Shown in pieces: positions 53,951 through 63,253 of a DNA stretch of 63,325 nt. How positions within the stretch are numbered: position 1 is the first letter of the stretch; every line of letters begins with the position of its first letter. Origin of the DNA: Steroidobacteraceae bacterium (GTDB lineage Bacteria > Pseudomonadota > Gammaproteobacteria > Steroidobacterales > Steroidobacteraceae). The position numbers and the translations under genes were made by a program. A model generated the notes under the pieces. It worked only from the letters and a program-made list of their open reading frames with translations, had not been told where the DNA came from and searched no databases. Location: contig JAHCAM010000013.1 of NCBI GenBank assembly GCA_019634895.1, positions 1 to 63,325 on the forward strand, written 5' to 3'.

Positions 53951-54034
53951 CTGGCGTGATCCGGGATTCCGTTCCGTTGGACGAATGATAGGCGCGTACC
54001 GGCCGCGCAACCAAGCGCGGCGGGCCGGAAAGGA

Positions 54035-57000
54035 TCAGCGCTCCGGGCGGCGGGCGGGGCGGATGAATTCCTGCCAGGCGCGGATGGCGAGCGCCCCGGG
54101 CCGCTTGCGCCACAGCGCCTCGATCACCGCCCGGGCAAGCTGCAGGTCCGTGAACAGCGGCGTGCCCGTCTCCACCGCGCGGCGGCGGATCAGGTAGCCG
54201 TCGGGCCGGCCGTACTCGTCGTACTCGCGCGGCACGTTGACGATCAGGTCGACGGCGCCCGAGTCGATGAGCTCCATTGCGCTGGTGCCGTCGCCCGGCA
54301 GCTTGGCGACCGGCGTACAGGGAATGCCGAGCGTGGCGAGCGCCTCCGCCGTGCCGCCGGTGGCGTAGATCGGGAGTTTCAGCTCCTCGTGGATCAGGCG
54401 CGCCTCGTCGGCGAACCAGTACTTGTCCTCGAGCGGGCCGAGCGACAGCAGCACGCCCCTGGTCGGGTAGCGGAAGCCGGCGGCATGCAGCGCATGGAGC
54501 AGGGCCTCCTGCAGGTCGTCGCCGAGGCAGCCGACCTCGCCTGTGCTCGCCATCTCGACGCCCAGCATGGGATCGACGCCGGCGAGGCGGCTGAACGAGA
54601 ACATCGGCGCCTTGACGCCGACGTGATCGAGCTCGAGGCTCGCGACATTGGCGGCGCCCGCGACGCCCAGCATGCGGCGGGTGGCCTCCGCCGCGAAGTT
54701 CGCGCCGGTCACCTTGGACACGAACGGGAAGCTGCGCGAGGCGCGCAGGTTGCATTCGATGACCTTGACCAGGTTGTGCTTGGCGAGGAACTGGACGTTG
54801 AACGGGCCGGTGATCTTCAGGGCGGCAGCAAGCTCGGCCGCGATGCGGCGGACGCGCCGGATGGTGGCGATGTAGACGCCCTGGGGCGGCAGCACGAGCG
54901 TCGCGTCGCCGCTGTGCACGCCCGCATCCTCGATGTGCTCGCTGATCGCCCACAGCGCGAGTTCGCCGCGGTCGGCGACCGCATCGATCTCGATCTCGCG
55001 CGCGCGGGTCTCGAATTTCGACACCACCACCGGGTGGTCCGGCGAAACCCGCTTGGCGCGCGCCAGGATGCGCTGCAGCTCGTTCGGCTCGTGCGCGATG
55101 CTCATGGCCGCACCGGAGAGCACGTAGCTCGGCCGCACCAGCACCGGGAACCCGCCCAGCTCCTCGACGATGCGCGGCGCCAGCGCGGCGTCGGTCACGT
55201 GGCGCCAGGCCGGCTGGTCGATGCCGAGATCGTCCAGCAGCGCGCTGAACTTGCGGCGATCCTCCGCGCGGTCGATGTCCTCCGGGCTCGTGCCCAGGAT
55301 CCGGATGCCGGCGCGGTGCAGCCGCATCGCCAGGTTGTTCGGGACCTGGCCGCCCATGCTGACGATCACGCCCTCCGGGCGCTCGCGCTCGCAGATGTCG
55401 AGCACGGACTCGAGGCTGATCTCGTCGAAGACCAGGCGGTCGCAGATGTCGTAGTCGGTGCTGACCGTCTCGGGGTTGTAGTTGACCATGATGGTCTCGA
55501 ACCCCTGGTCGGCGAGGGTCTGCACGGCGTTCACGCAGCACCAGTCGAACTCGACGCTGGAGCCGATCCGGTACACGCCGGCGCCGAGCACCACGACCTT
55601 GCGCCGCGCGGTCGGCTCCACGTCGGAGACGCGGGCATGGTAGGTGGAATACAGATAGTTGGTCTCCGCAGGAAACTCCGCCGCCAGCGTGTCGATCTGC
55701 GCGTAGCCCGGGCGGATGCCGCTGCTGCCGCGGGCGGTGCGGGCGCTGCCCAGCGGCAGCGCCAGCGCGTCGTCGATCGCCTGGTCCGAGAACCCGAGCG
55801 CCTTGGCCTCGCGCAGCAGTTCCGGCGTGAGCGCGGCGCCCGGCGCGCGCAGGCGCCGGAACATCGCGACCACCGGGAGCATGCAATGCAGGAACCAGGG
55901 ATCGACGTCGGTGATCTCATGGATGCGCTCGATGCTCATGCCGCGGGCGAGCGCCTGCGCGATGCCGAAGATGCGCCGCGGCGTGGCATGGCGCAGTTCC
56001 TGCTCGAGGTCGTCGAACGCGAAGGCGTCCGGGTCGAGGCCCATGACGCCGATGTCCAGCATCCTGAGCGCCTTCTGGATCACCTCGGGGAAAGTCCGGC
56101 CGATCGCCATGACCTCGCCGACGCTCTTCATCTCGCTGCCGATCTGCTTGACCGCGCCGTGGAACTTGGTGAGGTCCCAGCGCGGCACCTTGCAGACCAG
56201 GTAGTCGAGGGCCGGCTCGAAAAAGGCCGTCGTCTTCTTCGTGATGCCGTTCGGGATATCGGGCAGGTCGTAGCCCAGCGCGATCCTCGCCGCCACGTAG
56301 GCGAGCGGGTAACCGGTCGCCTTGGATGCGAGCGCGCTGGAGCGCGACAGGCGGGCATTGACCTCGATGACCCGGTAGTCGAGGCCGTCGGGATCGAGTG
56401 CGTACTGGATATTGCACTCGCCGACGATGCCGAGATGCCGCACGGTGCGGATCGCGACCGTCCGCAGCAGCTGGTACTCCTCGTCGTTCAGCGTCTGCGA
56501 CGGGGCGACCACGATGGACTCGCCGGTGTGGATCCCCATCGGGTCCAGGTTCTCCATGTTGCAGACGGTGATGCAGTTGTCGCCGGCGTCGCGCACCACC
56601 TCGTACTCGATCTCCTTCCAGCCGCCGAGATACTCCTCGACCAGCACCTGCTTCACGCCGCCCGAGAACGCGCGCTGCAGCGCGGCATCGAGGTCGGACG
56701 CGCCGCGCACGATGCCGCTGCCCTTGCCGCCGAGCGCGAAGCCCGCGCGCAGCATGACCGGGTAGCCCATTCCCGCTACCGCGCGGCGCGCCTCGGCGGC
56801 GGTGCCGCAAGCGGTGCTGCGCGCGGTCTTGACGCCGATCTCGTTGAGGCGGTCCACGAACAGCTGCCGGTCCTCGGTGTCGAGGATGGCCTTGACCGGC
56901 GTGCCGAGCACGCGCACGCCGAGGGCGTCGAGCAGGCCGCGCTCGTGCAGGGCGATGCCGCAGTTGAGCGCCGTCTGCCCGCCGAAGGAGAGCAGGATCG

Positions 57001-57262
57001 AGTCGATCTGCTCCTTGCGGATGACCTCCGCGGCGATCTCCGGCGTGACCGCGAGCAGGTAGAGCCGGTCGGCCATGCCCTCGCTGGTCTGGATGGTCGC
57101 GATGTTCGGGTTCAACAGCACCGTGTAGACGCCGTCCTCCTGCAGCGCCTTGATGGCCTGCGAGCCGGAGTAGTCGAATTCCCCCGCCTGTCCGATCTGG
57201 AGCGCGCCGGAACCGAGCACGAGCGTCCGGCGCGGTCTTCCGGCTTTGGCGGCGGCGCTCAT
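54035..57262 (-). CDS. carB: Carbamoyl-phosphate synthase large subunit
   Basis: 1075 residues with two ATP-grasp halves (residues about 1-400 and 555-940; each has GxGxxxIG...EFDYSG/EFDWCC). The wording (IGQAGEFDYSGSQAIKALQEDG and LNPNIATIQTSEGMADRLY) is close to the eukaryotic/Bacteroidetes arginine-type synthase as I recall it, unlike the E. coli form (IGQACEFDYSGAQACKAL). The C-terminal domain is MGS-like. CarA starts upstream, 4 bp before. Confidence 0.95.
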   Translation of the reverse strand: MSAAAKAGRPRRTLVLGSGALQIGQAGEFDYSGSQAIKALQEDGVYTVLLNPNIATIQTSEGMADRLYLLAVTPEIAAEVIRKEQIDSILLSFGGQTALNCGIALHERGLLDALGVRVLGTPVKAILDTEDRQLFVDRLNEIGVKTARSTACGTAAEARRAVAGMGYPVMLRAGFALGGKGSGIVRGASDLDAALQRAFSGGVKQVLVEEYLGGWKEIEYEVVRDAGDNCITVCNMENLDPMGIHTGESIVVAPSQTLNDEEYQLLRTVAIRTVRHLGIVGECNIQYALDPDGLDYRVIEVNARLSRSSALASKATGYPLAYVAARIALGYDLPDIPNGITKKTTAFFEPALDYLVCKVPRWDLTKFHGAVKQIGSEMKSVGEVMAIGRTFPEVIQKALRMLDIGVMGLDPDAFAFDDLEQELRHATPRRIFGIAQALARGMSIERIHEITDVDPWFLHCMLPVVAMFRRLRAPGAALTPELLREAKALGFSDQAIDDALALPLGSARTARGSSGIRPGYAQIDTLAAEFPAETNYLYSTYHARVSDVEPTARRKVVVLGAGVYRIGSSVEFDWCCVNAVQTLADQGFETIMVNYNPETVSTDYDICDRLVFDEISLESVLDICERERPEGVIVSMGGQVPNNLAMRLHRAGIRILGTSPEDIDRAEDRRKFSALLDDLGIDQPAWRHVTDAALAPRIVEELGGFPVLVRPSYVLSGAAMSIAHEPNELQRILARAKRVSPDHPVVVSKFETRAREIEIDAVADRGELALWAISEHIEDAGVHSGDATLVLPPQGVYIATIRRVRRIAAELAAALKITGPFNVQFLAKHNLVKVIECNLRASRSFPFVSKVTGANFAAEATRRMLGVAGAANVASLELDHVGVKAPMFSFSRLAGVDPMLGVEMASTGEVGCLGDDLQEALLHALHAAGFRYPTRGVLLSLGPLEDKYWFADEARLIHEELKLPIYATGGTAEALATLGIPCTPVAKLPGDGTSAMELIDSGAVDLIVNVPREYDEYGRPDGYLIRRRAVETGTPLFTDLQLARAVIEALWRKRPGALAIRAWQEFIRPARRPER

Positions 57263-57266
57263 CGGC

Positions 57267-58376
57267 TCACGCTTTCATCGCGCCGGCAAGGCGCAGGAAA
57301 TCGTCGAACAGGAAAGCCGTGTCCTGCGGACCGGGGGAGGCTTCCGGGTGGAACTGGACGCTGAAGTACGGATCCGCCATGGAGCGGATACCTTCGTTCG
57401 AGCCGTCATTGACGTTCACGAACCAGGGCTGCCAACCCGCGGGCAGCGAGCCGTCGTGCACCGCGTAGCCGTGGTTCTGGCTCGTCACGTAGCAGCGTCC
57501 GGTCCGCAGGTCGCGCACCGGCTGGTTCACGCCGCGATGCCCGTACGGCAGCTTGTAGGTGTCGCCGCCGGCCGCCAGGCACAGGATCTGGTTGCCGAGG
57601 CAGACGCCGAAGACCGGCCGCCGATACGCCGCGAGCAGGGAGCGGATCCGGGCGATGAGCGGCCCGAGGTCCTTCGGGTCGCCGGGGCCATTGCCGATCA
57701 GCACGCCGTCCGCGCGCGCCGCCAGCGGGGCGAGGTCGCAGTGCCAGGGCGCGCGCGTCACGCTCGCGCCGCGCGCCAGCAGCGAACGCACGATGTTGTC
57801 CTTGGCGCCGGCGTCCACGACCAGCACCTCGAGCGGACCGCCCTCGTGGCGGACCGGCTCGCGCGGTGCGACCTCGAGGAAGATGCCGGCGCGCATGTCG
57901 CGCTCGTCGGCCTGCGCACGCACCTCGGCGGCGTCCAGGCGGGCAGGCGCGAGCCAGCCGCGCATGGTGCCGTGCTCGCGCAACCTCCGGGTCAGGGTGC
58001 GCGTGTCGATGCCGGCGACGCCCGGGACGTCCTCCTGCGCGAGCCAGTCACCGAGCGAGCGCGCGGACGAATGGTGGCTCGGCACCGCGACATAGTGCTG
58101 CACGACCAGCCCCTGCACCTGGATGCGCCCGGACTCGAACGGGCCGTCGATGCTGCCGGCGGCACGCGGCGCCGGCACCCCGTAGTTGCCGATCAGCGGA
58201 TAGGTCAGCACCAGGATCTGGCCGCGATACGACGGATCCGTCAGCGATTCGACATATCCCGCCATGGCGGTGTTGAAGACGACTTCCCCGGCGACGGTGC
58301 GCGACGCGCCGAAGCCGTCGCCGTGCATGACCGTGCCGTCCTCGAGTTCAAGTCGCCATCGCCCCGGATATCCCAT
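57267..58376 (-). CDS. carA: Carbamoyl-phosphate synthase small (glutaminase) subunit
   Basis: 369 residues. Class I glutamine amidotransferase: the nucleophile Cys is in FGVCLGNQILCLA and the His/Glu in FHPEASPGP. The motif is GNQ where E. coli has GHQ. It fits the same arginine-type lineage as CarB. It starts at an ATG at 58376, divergent from the response regulator gene. Confidence 0.95.
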   Translation of the reverse strand: MGYPGRWRLELEDGTVMHGDGFGASRTVAGEVVFNTAMAGYVESLTDPSYRGQILVLTYPLIGNYGVPAPRAAGSIDGPFESGRIQVQGLVVQHYVAVPSHHSSARSLGDWLAQEDVPGVAGIDTRTLTRRLREHGTMRGWLAPARLDAAEVRAQADERDMRAGIFLEVAPREPVRHEGGPLEVLVVDAGAKDNIVRSLLARGASVTRAPWHCDLAPLAARADGVLIGNGPGDPKDLGPLIARIRSLLAAYRRPVFGVCLGNQILCLAAGGDTYKLPYGHRGVNQPVRDLRTGRCYVTSQNHGYAVHDGSLPAGWQPWFVNVNDGSNEGIRSMADPYFSVQFHPEASPGPQDTAFLFDDFLRLAGAMKA

Positions 58377-58489
58377 CGGGAAGCAGTTTGCCCGATCACA
58401 GGGAGATTCGTGTAGCTCCTTCGCTGCGCCTTCACGTGCGAAACGCAGCCTGCGCTACACTGCGCACGCCAGACAGGGAGGAAGCGGGT

Positions 58490-59788
58490 ATGCCCGGAAA
58501 GCGCGCGCTGGTCGTGGACGACTCCAAGTCGGCGCGGGTCGTCCTGAGCCGGATGCTCGAGAAGTACGGGATCGAGGTGGATTCCGCGGACTCGGCGGAG
58601 TCCGCGCTCGACTACCTGCGCGAACACCATCCCGACGTCATCTTCATGGACCACCTGATGCCGGGCATGGACGGCCTGCAGGCGGTGCGCGAGATCAAGG
58701 CCAATCCCTCGCTCGCGTCCATCCCGATCATGATGTACACGTCGCAGGAAGGCGAAATCTACGGCGGGCAGGCGCGCGCCTCCGGGGCGGTAGGCGTACT
58801 GCCGAAGTCGATCCGGCCGATCGACGTCACCAAGGCCCTGTATCAGCTGCAGATGCTGCCGGAGCGGCGCGACGCGGAGCCGTCTGCGTTGGAGTCGGCA
58901 GGCCCCGGACCTGCGGGTATCACCGCTGCAAGTGGCGCACCTGCGGGCGAGGAGTCGCGCATCCGCAGCGCCATGGACGCGATGCTGAAGGAGCAGAGTG
59001 TCGAGCTGCGGCGGTTCGTGGTCTCGACGCTCGAAGCCCACACGCACCGGATCCTCTCCGAGCTGCGGCCCAGGGAGCCGGAGCCTGCGGAGGAGGCGGC
59101 GACCGGGGCTCCACCGCCCGCATCGAGGCCCTGGGGTTGGATGCTGGCGACGGGGTCCGCACTGGTCGCCCTGCTGGTCGTCGCGGTGCTGTACTGGCAA
59201 TCCGTTGCCGCGACGCGGCAGGCGGAGCGCGCGTTCGAGGCCGTCACTGCGTCCAATGAATCGCTGGCCCAGGCGATCGAGAACTGGCGCATCGCCAACG
59301 AGCGTCTTGCGGCAGAGGAACCGGGTCCTGGCGGCCCGCGACCGATGGTGCTGTCGGTGCCCTTCGGCGAGCAGCCGCTGGCGCCCTCGCGGCTGGAGGC
59401 GGTGCGCAACCTCGTCGCCCAGCTCGAGCGGACCGCGATCAGCGGGACGATCCGCGTCGAGAGTTATTCCGGCAGCTTCTGCCTGGCCGGCTCGGCCGCC
59501 CAGGGCTACTCGCTGGCGCCGCCGGCGGTTCCGGCCACGCAATGCGAGCAGGTCGGCAATCCGCTGGACGAGGCGGCGGGCGGAGCGGCGCGCCAGCCGC
59601 TCGCGTTCGCCAACCTGGCGGCGTCGGTGCGCCAGCGCACGGGCGGGGCGGTCGAGCTCGAGCTCGTGGCCGGTCCGCGCGATCGCCTTGCGGCGTCCTA
59701 TCCCGCCATCGAGCAGGCGACCGCGGGGCAGTGGAATGCCGCAGCCCAGTCCAACAACCGGATCGAGATCAGCGTCAGCGAAAAATGA
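58490..59788 (+). CDS. Membrane-anchored response regulator with extracytoplasmic domain
   Basis: 432 residues from the ATG at 58490 (GGAGG site 8 bp before). A receiver domain (1-123) has D10/D11, D54 (IFMDHLMPG) and K106. A helical linker (158-195) is followed by a membrane helix (about 216-236, GWMLATGSALVALLVVAVLY). Residues 240-432 would lie outside the cytoplasm and start with a coiled region (RQAERAFEAVTASNESL) and end in an OmpA-like mix of beta and helix. A receiver on the cytosolic side and a folded outer domain in one protein is unusual. No DNA-binding domain. Confidence 0.82.
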   Translation: MPGKRALVVDDSKSARVVLSRMLEKYGIEVDSADSAESALDYLREHHPDVIFMDHLMPGMDGLQAVREIKANPSLASIPIMMYTSQEGEIYGGQARASGAVGVLPKSIRPIDVTKALYQLQMLPERRDAEPSALESAGPGPAGITAASGAPAGEESRIRSAMDAMLKEQSVELRRFVVSTLEAHTHRILSELRPREPEPAEEAATGAPPPASRPWGWMLATGSALVALLVVAVLYWQSVAATRQAERAFEAVTASNESLAQAIENWRIANERLAAEEPGPGGPRPMVLSVPFGEQPLAPSRLEAVRNLVAQLERTAISGTIRVESYSGSFCLAGSAAQGYSLAPPAVPATQCEQVGNPLDEAAGGAARQPLAFANLAASVRQRTGGAVELELVAGPRDRLAASYPAIEQATAGQWNAAAQSNNRIEISVSEK

Positions 59789-60840
59789 CCGTGCGCCTGC
59801 TGATCTATGGCGCCAACGGCTACACGGGTGAGCTCATCGCGCGCGCCGCGGCCGCGCTCGGCCTGAATCCGGTCCTCGCGGGCCGCTCGGCCGGCCCGGT
59901 GCAGGCGTTGGCCCGCGAACTCGGCTGCGAGGCGCGGGTCTTTGGCCTCGACGATCCCGCGGCGGTGGCGGCGGGGCTTTCGGGCTGCGGCGTCGTCGTG
60001 CATTGCGCCGGCCCGTTCTCGGCGACGGCCGCGCCGATGATGGCCGGCTGCCTCGCCGTCCGGGCCCATTACACGGACATCACCGGCGAGATCGAGGTCT
60101 TCGAGCTGGGCTTTCGCAACGACGACGCGGCGCGCCGCGCCGGCATCGTGATCTGCCCCGGCGTCGGCTTCGACGTGGTGCCGACAGACTGCATCGCACT
60201 GACCTTGAAGAACGCGCTGCCGGATGCCACGCGCCTGGCGCTCGGTTTCGACAGCAAGGCATCGCTCAGCCGCGGCACCGCATCCACCAGCGTCGAGGGC
60301 CTTGGCAATGGCAGCCGCGTGCGCGAGGGAGGGAAGCTGGTGCGCATTCCCCTGGGGGCGCGCTCGCGGCGCATCGATTTCGGCGCCGGCGAGAAGCTCG
60401 CCACCGCCATACCCTGGGGCGACGTCAGCACGGCGTACCGGACGACGGGCATCCCCAACGTCGAGGTCTACGTCCCGGTTTCGCCGCGCGCGCTGGCAAA
60501 CCTGCAGCGGCTCGGCCGCCTGGGGTGGCTGCTACGCCGCAAGTCCGTGCAGGCAGTCCTGAAGTGGCGCATCCGCAAGGGCGCCGCGGGGCCGACGGCG
60601 CAGGAGCGCGAGCGCACGCCGGTGCACGTCTGGGGCGAGGCGGCCAACGCCGCGGGCCGCACCGTCACCGCGCGATTGCGCGTGCCGAACGGGTACACGC
60701 TGACGACCGACGCCGCAGTCGCGGTCGCGCGCCGGCTGCTGGAGTCCGCCGCGGCGCCGGGGTTCACGACGCCGGCGCGACTGATGGGCGCGGGATTCGT
60801 CTCGACCCTGCCGGGAGCGGGCCCCATCACCCTTGAGTGA
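59785..60840 (+). CDS. Saccharopine dehydrogenase-like oxidoreductase
   Basis: 351 residues from the ATG at 59785, overlapping the previous stop (ATGA). The NAD(P) fold is LLIYGANGYTGELIARAA; VVHCAGPFS and THYTDITGE-like (AHYTDITGEIEV) and CPGVGFDVVPTD are typical of the trans-acting enoyl reductase/saccharopine dehydrogenase-like family. Substrate unknown; the family includes lipid enzymes. Confidence 0.88.
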   Translation: MTVRLLIYGANGYTGELIARAAAALGLNPVLAGRSAGPVQALARELGCEARVFGLDDPAAVAAGLSGCGVVVHCAGPFSATAAPMMAGCLAVRAHYTDITGEIEVFELGFRNDDAARRAGIVICPGVGFDVVPTDCIALTLKNALPDATRLALGFDSKASLSRGTASTSVEGLGNGSRVREGGKLVRIPLGARSRRIDFGAGEKLATAIPWGDVSTAYRTTGIPNVEVYVPVSPRALANLQRLGRLGWLLRRKSVQAVLKWRIRKGAAGPTAQERERTPVHVWGEAANAAGRTVTARLRVPNGYTLTTDAAVAVARRLLESAAAPGFTTPARLMGAGFVSTLPGAGPITLE

Positions 60841-61828
60841 ACCGGATCCCGATTTCCGCCCGCCTGCGTGGCTTGCCAACCGCCACGTCCAGTCCGTGCT
60901 GCCGCGCCTGCCGCTGCGCCGCGCGGCCATCCTGCGCCGCGCGGCGGCGGTGCAGGCCGCGAGCCGCCGGCTGGTGCTGGACTGCGGCGAAGGCGTGCGC
61001 CTGATGGGCTGGCTCTCGGAGCCGGCTGCGGCGGCGGCGCTTGCGCCGCGCCGGCTCGCCGTGCTGCTGCATGGCTGGGAGGGCAGCGCCGAGTCGCCGT
61101 ACGTGCTGTCCGTGGCGCAGCTCCTGCACGACCGGGGATTCTTCGTGCTGCGGCTCAACCTGCGCGACCACGGCGGCACGCATGCGCTCAACCGGGAGCT
61201 GTTCCATTCCTGCCGCATTGCTGAGGTCGTGGGCGCAGTGGCGCGCGTGCAGTCGCTGCATCCGGACGCGCTGCTGTCGCTCGCCGGGTTCTCACTCGGC
61301 GGCAACTTCTGGCTGCGCGTCGGCGCGCGGGCGTCCGCCGCAGGCCTGCGCGTCGCGCGCATCGTCGCGGTCTGTCCGGTGCTGGACCCGGCGACCACGC
61401 TGTCCGCGCTCGAGAGCGGCCCGGCGATCTACCGCTGGTACTTCATGCGCAAGTGGCGGCGCTCGCTGCTCGAGAAGCAGGCAGCCTGGCCCTCGACCTA
61501 CGATTTCGGCGAACTGCTGTCCGAGGGCTCGCTCACGGCGATGACCGGCCGGATGGTGCTGCGGTACACGGATTTCCCGGATCTTGCCAGCTACCTGCGC
61601 GGCTACGCGGTCACGGGACCGGCGCTGGAATCGCTGACGGTACCGACGACGCTGATCACCTCGCGTGACGACCCGATGATCCTCGCGCGCGACCTGGACA
61701 GGATCGCAAGTCCGGCCCCGCTCAGGCTGGTGCTGACCGGGCGCGGCGGGCACTGCGGCTACATGGACGCGCTCGGCGGCCCGAGCTGGATCGACCGCGC
61801 GATCGTCGCGGAGCTCAATCGGGACTGA
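60833..61828 (+). CDS. Alpha/beta hydrolase, YheT family
   Basis: 331 residues. Starts at a TTG (60833), overlapping the previous stop; no ATG or GTG gives a full N-terminus. PAWLANRHVQSVLPRLPLRR opens the protein, LHGWEGSAESPYV carries the oxyanion region, and the nucleophile elbow is GFSLGGN with the His in GGHCGYMD. Family members are esterases or hydrolases of unknown substrate. Confidence 0.88.
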   Translation: MSEPDPDFRPPAWLANRHVQSVLPRLPLRRAAILRRAAAVQAASRRLVLDCGEGVRLMGWLSEPAAAAALAPRRLAVLLHGWEGSAESPYVLSVAQLLHDRGFFVLRLNLRDHGGTHALNRELFHSCRIAEVVGAVARVQSLHPDALLSLAGFSLGGNFWLRVGARASAAGLRVARIVAVCPVLDPATTLSALESGPAIYRWYFMRKWRRSLLEKQAAWPSTYDFGELLSEGSLTAMTGRMVLRYTDFPDLASYLRGYAVTGPALESLTVPTTLITSRDDPMILARDLDRIASPAPLRLVLTGRGGHCGYMDALGGPSWIDRAIVAELNRD

Positions 61829-61831
61829 TGC

Positions 61832-63253
61832 TCAGCCCGCGGCCGCGCGCATCAGCTCGAGCCACTTGAGGTAGCGCGCGAGCAGGCGCGGGTCGTCCTC
61901 CGGCTCGAAGCGGGTGCTCTCCGGCGCCTGGAACTCCCGCGGTTCACCAGCGACCAGGAACCCGAGGCCGCGCGAGGTGGCTTCGCGGTCGCTCGAGCGG
62001 TCCACCGGCAGTTCGGACAGCGCGGCCAGCAGCCGGCACAGCAACCGGTTCTCGGCCAGTCCCCCGCTCACGACCAGGCGGGCGGCCTGCGCATGGTGCC
62101 GGTCCATCTCGTCGAGGTTGGCCTTGATCAGGAAGGCGACGCTCTCGAGCACCGCCCGGCACTGCTGCAGCTCCGCGCCCTCGCCGACGAAGCGCGACTC
62201 GAAATCCGGGTTCCAGAACGGCGAACCGAGGCCCGAGACGCCGTTCAGGAAGAACGGCGCGCCGTCGTCCACGATCGCCGCGGCGTCGAGCAGCGCCAGC
62301 ATGCGGTCCGCCGCCGCGCCCTGGTGGCGCTCGAACCATTCGAGTGCCGCACCTGCCCCGTTCACGGAGCCTTCGAGCACGCAGTCGAAGCGCGTCTCGT
62401 CCACGCGGATCACGCTCGTCAGCAGGGGCGGGGCGCGCAGCGGGGCCGGAACCGGCCGCAGCGCGAATGCGCCGGTGCCGAGGTTGACGTAGGCGGCGGC
62501 GCCATCGAGCGGCCCGGCGGCGAAGGGCACGACGGACTGATCGCCACTGCAGACCGTCACCGGCACGGCCGTGCCTTCGTGGTCGAGCGTCCCGAAGTTT
62601 CCGGCGGTGCCGGTTGCGCGCGGCAGCACTGCACGCGGGACCCCGAACATCGCGAGCAGCTCCTCCGACCAGTCTCGCTCGAACGGCGACCAGAGCAGGG
62701 TGCGGGCCGCAGTCGCTGCGTCGGCGACGAACGGGCGTTCCCGCAGCAGCCGGTGCAGCAGCCAGCAGGCCAGCGGCGCCGCGCGCAGCCGCCCCTGGGC
62801 GGCCGCCGCGCGGACTGCGGGCAGGTGGTCCAGGCACCAGCGGATCTTGCTGGCGCCGTAGTGCGGAGACAGCGGCAGGCCGGTCAGGCGGTGCACTTCT
62901 GCCGCGCGCCTCGCGAGCCCCTTGAGCCAGGCGGCGTTGCGCCGGTCCTGCCAGGAGATGACCGGCGACAGCGGGCCGCCGTCCACGGCATCCCAGCACA
63001 GCAGGCTCGAGCGCTGCACCGCGAGACCCGCGGCGGCCCAGCGTACCGCCGGCGCGTGGCGTGCGAGTTCCGCAAGCGCCGTCGTCACGCTGGCCAGGAC
63101 TTCATCCGGATCGTGCTCGACGTGTCCAAGCGCGTTGTGCTGCGTCGCGATCGAGACGAACGCAGCGCCGTGCACGGTGCCTGCGGCGTCATAGGCGGTC
63201 GCGCGGGTTGCGTGGCCGCCCTGGTCGATCGCGACGTACACGCGGTCGCTCAT
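61832..63253 (-). CDS. FGGY-family carbohydrate kinase (glycerol kinase-like)
   Basis: 473 residues from the ATG at 63253 (AGAGG site); a start at 63259 is possible. The N-terminal phosphate motif is VAIDQGGHATRATAYD and the C-terminal one VVSGGLAENRLLCRLLA; also SWQDRRNAAWL and YVNLGTGAFAL. Related to glycerol kinases but the substrate loop differs from GlpK (QGGHATRA rather than QGTTSSRA), so a different polyol or sugar may be used. Confidence 0.86.
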   Translation of the reverse strand: MSDRVYVAIDQGGHATRATAYDAAGTVHGAAFVSIATQHNALGHVEHDPDEVLASVTTALAELARHAPAVRWAAAGLAVQRSSLLCWDAVDGGPLSPVISWQDRRNAAWLKGLARRAAEVHRLTGLPLSPHYGASKIRWCLDHLPAVRAAAAQGRLRAAPLACWLLHRLLRERPFVADAATAARTLLWSPFERDWSEELLAMFGVPRAVLPRATGTAGNFGTLDHEGTAVPVTVCSGDQSVVPFAAGPLDGAAAYVNLGTGAFALRPVPAPLRAPPLLTSVIRVDETRFDCVLEGSVNGAGAALEWFERHQGAAADRMLALLDAAAIVDDGAPFFLNGVSGLGSPFWNPDFESRFVGEGAELQQCRAVLESVAFLIKANLDEMDRHHAQAARLVVSGGLAENRLLCRLLAALSELPVDRSSDREATSRGLGFLVAGEPREFQAPESTRFEPEDDPRLLARYLKWLELMRAAAG

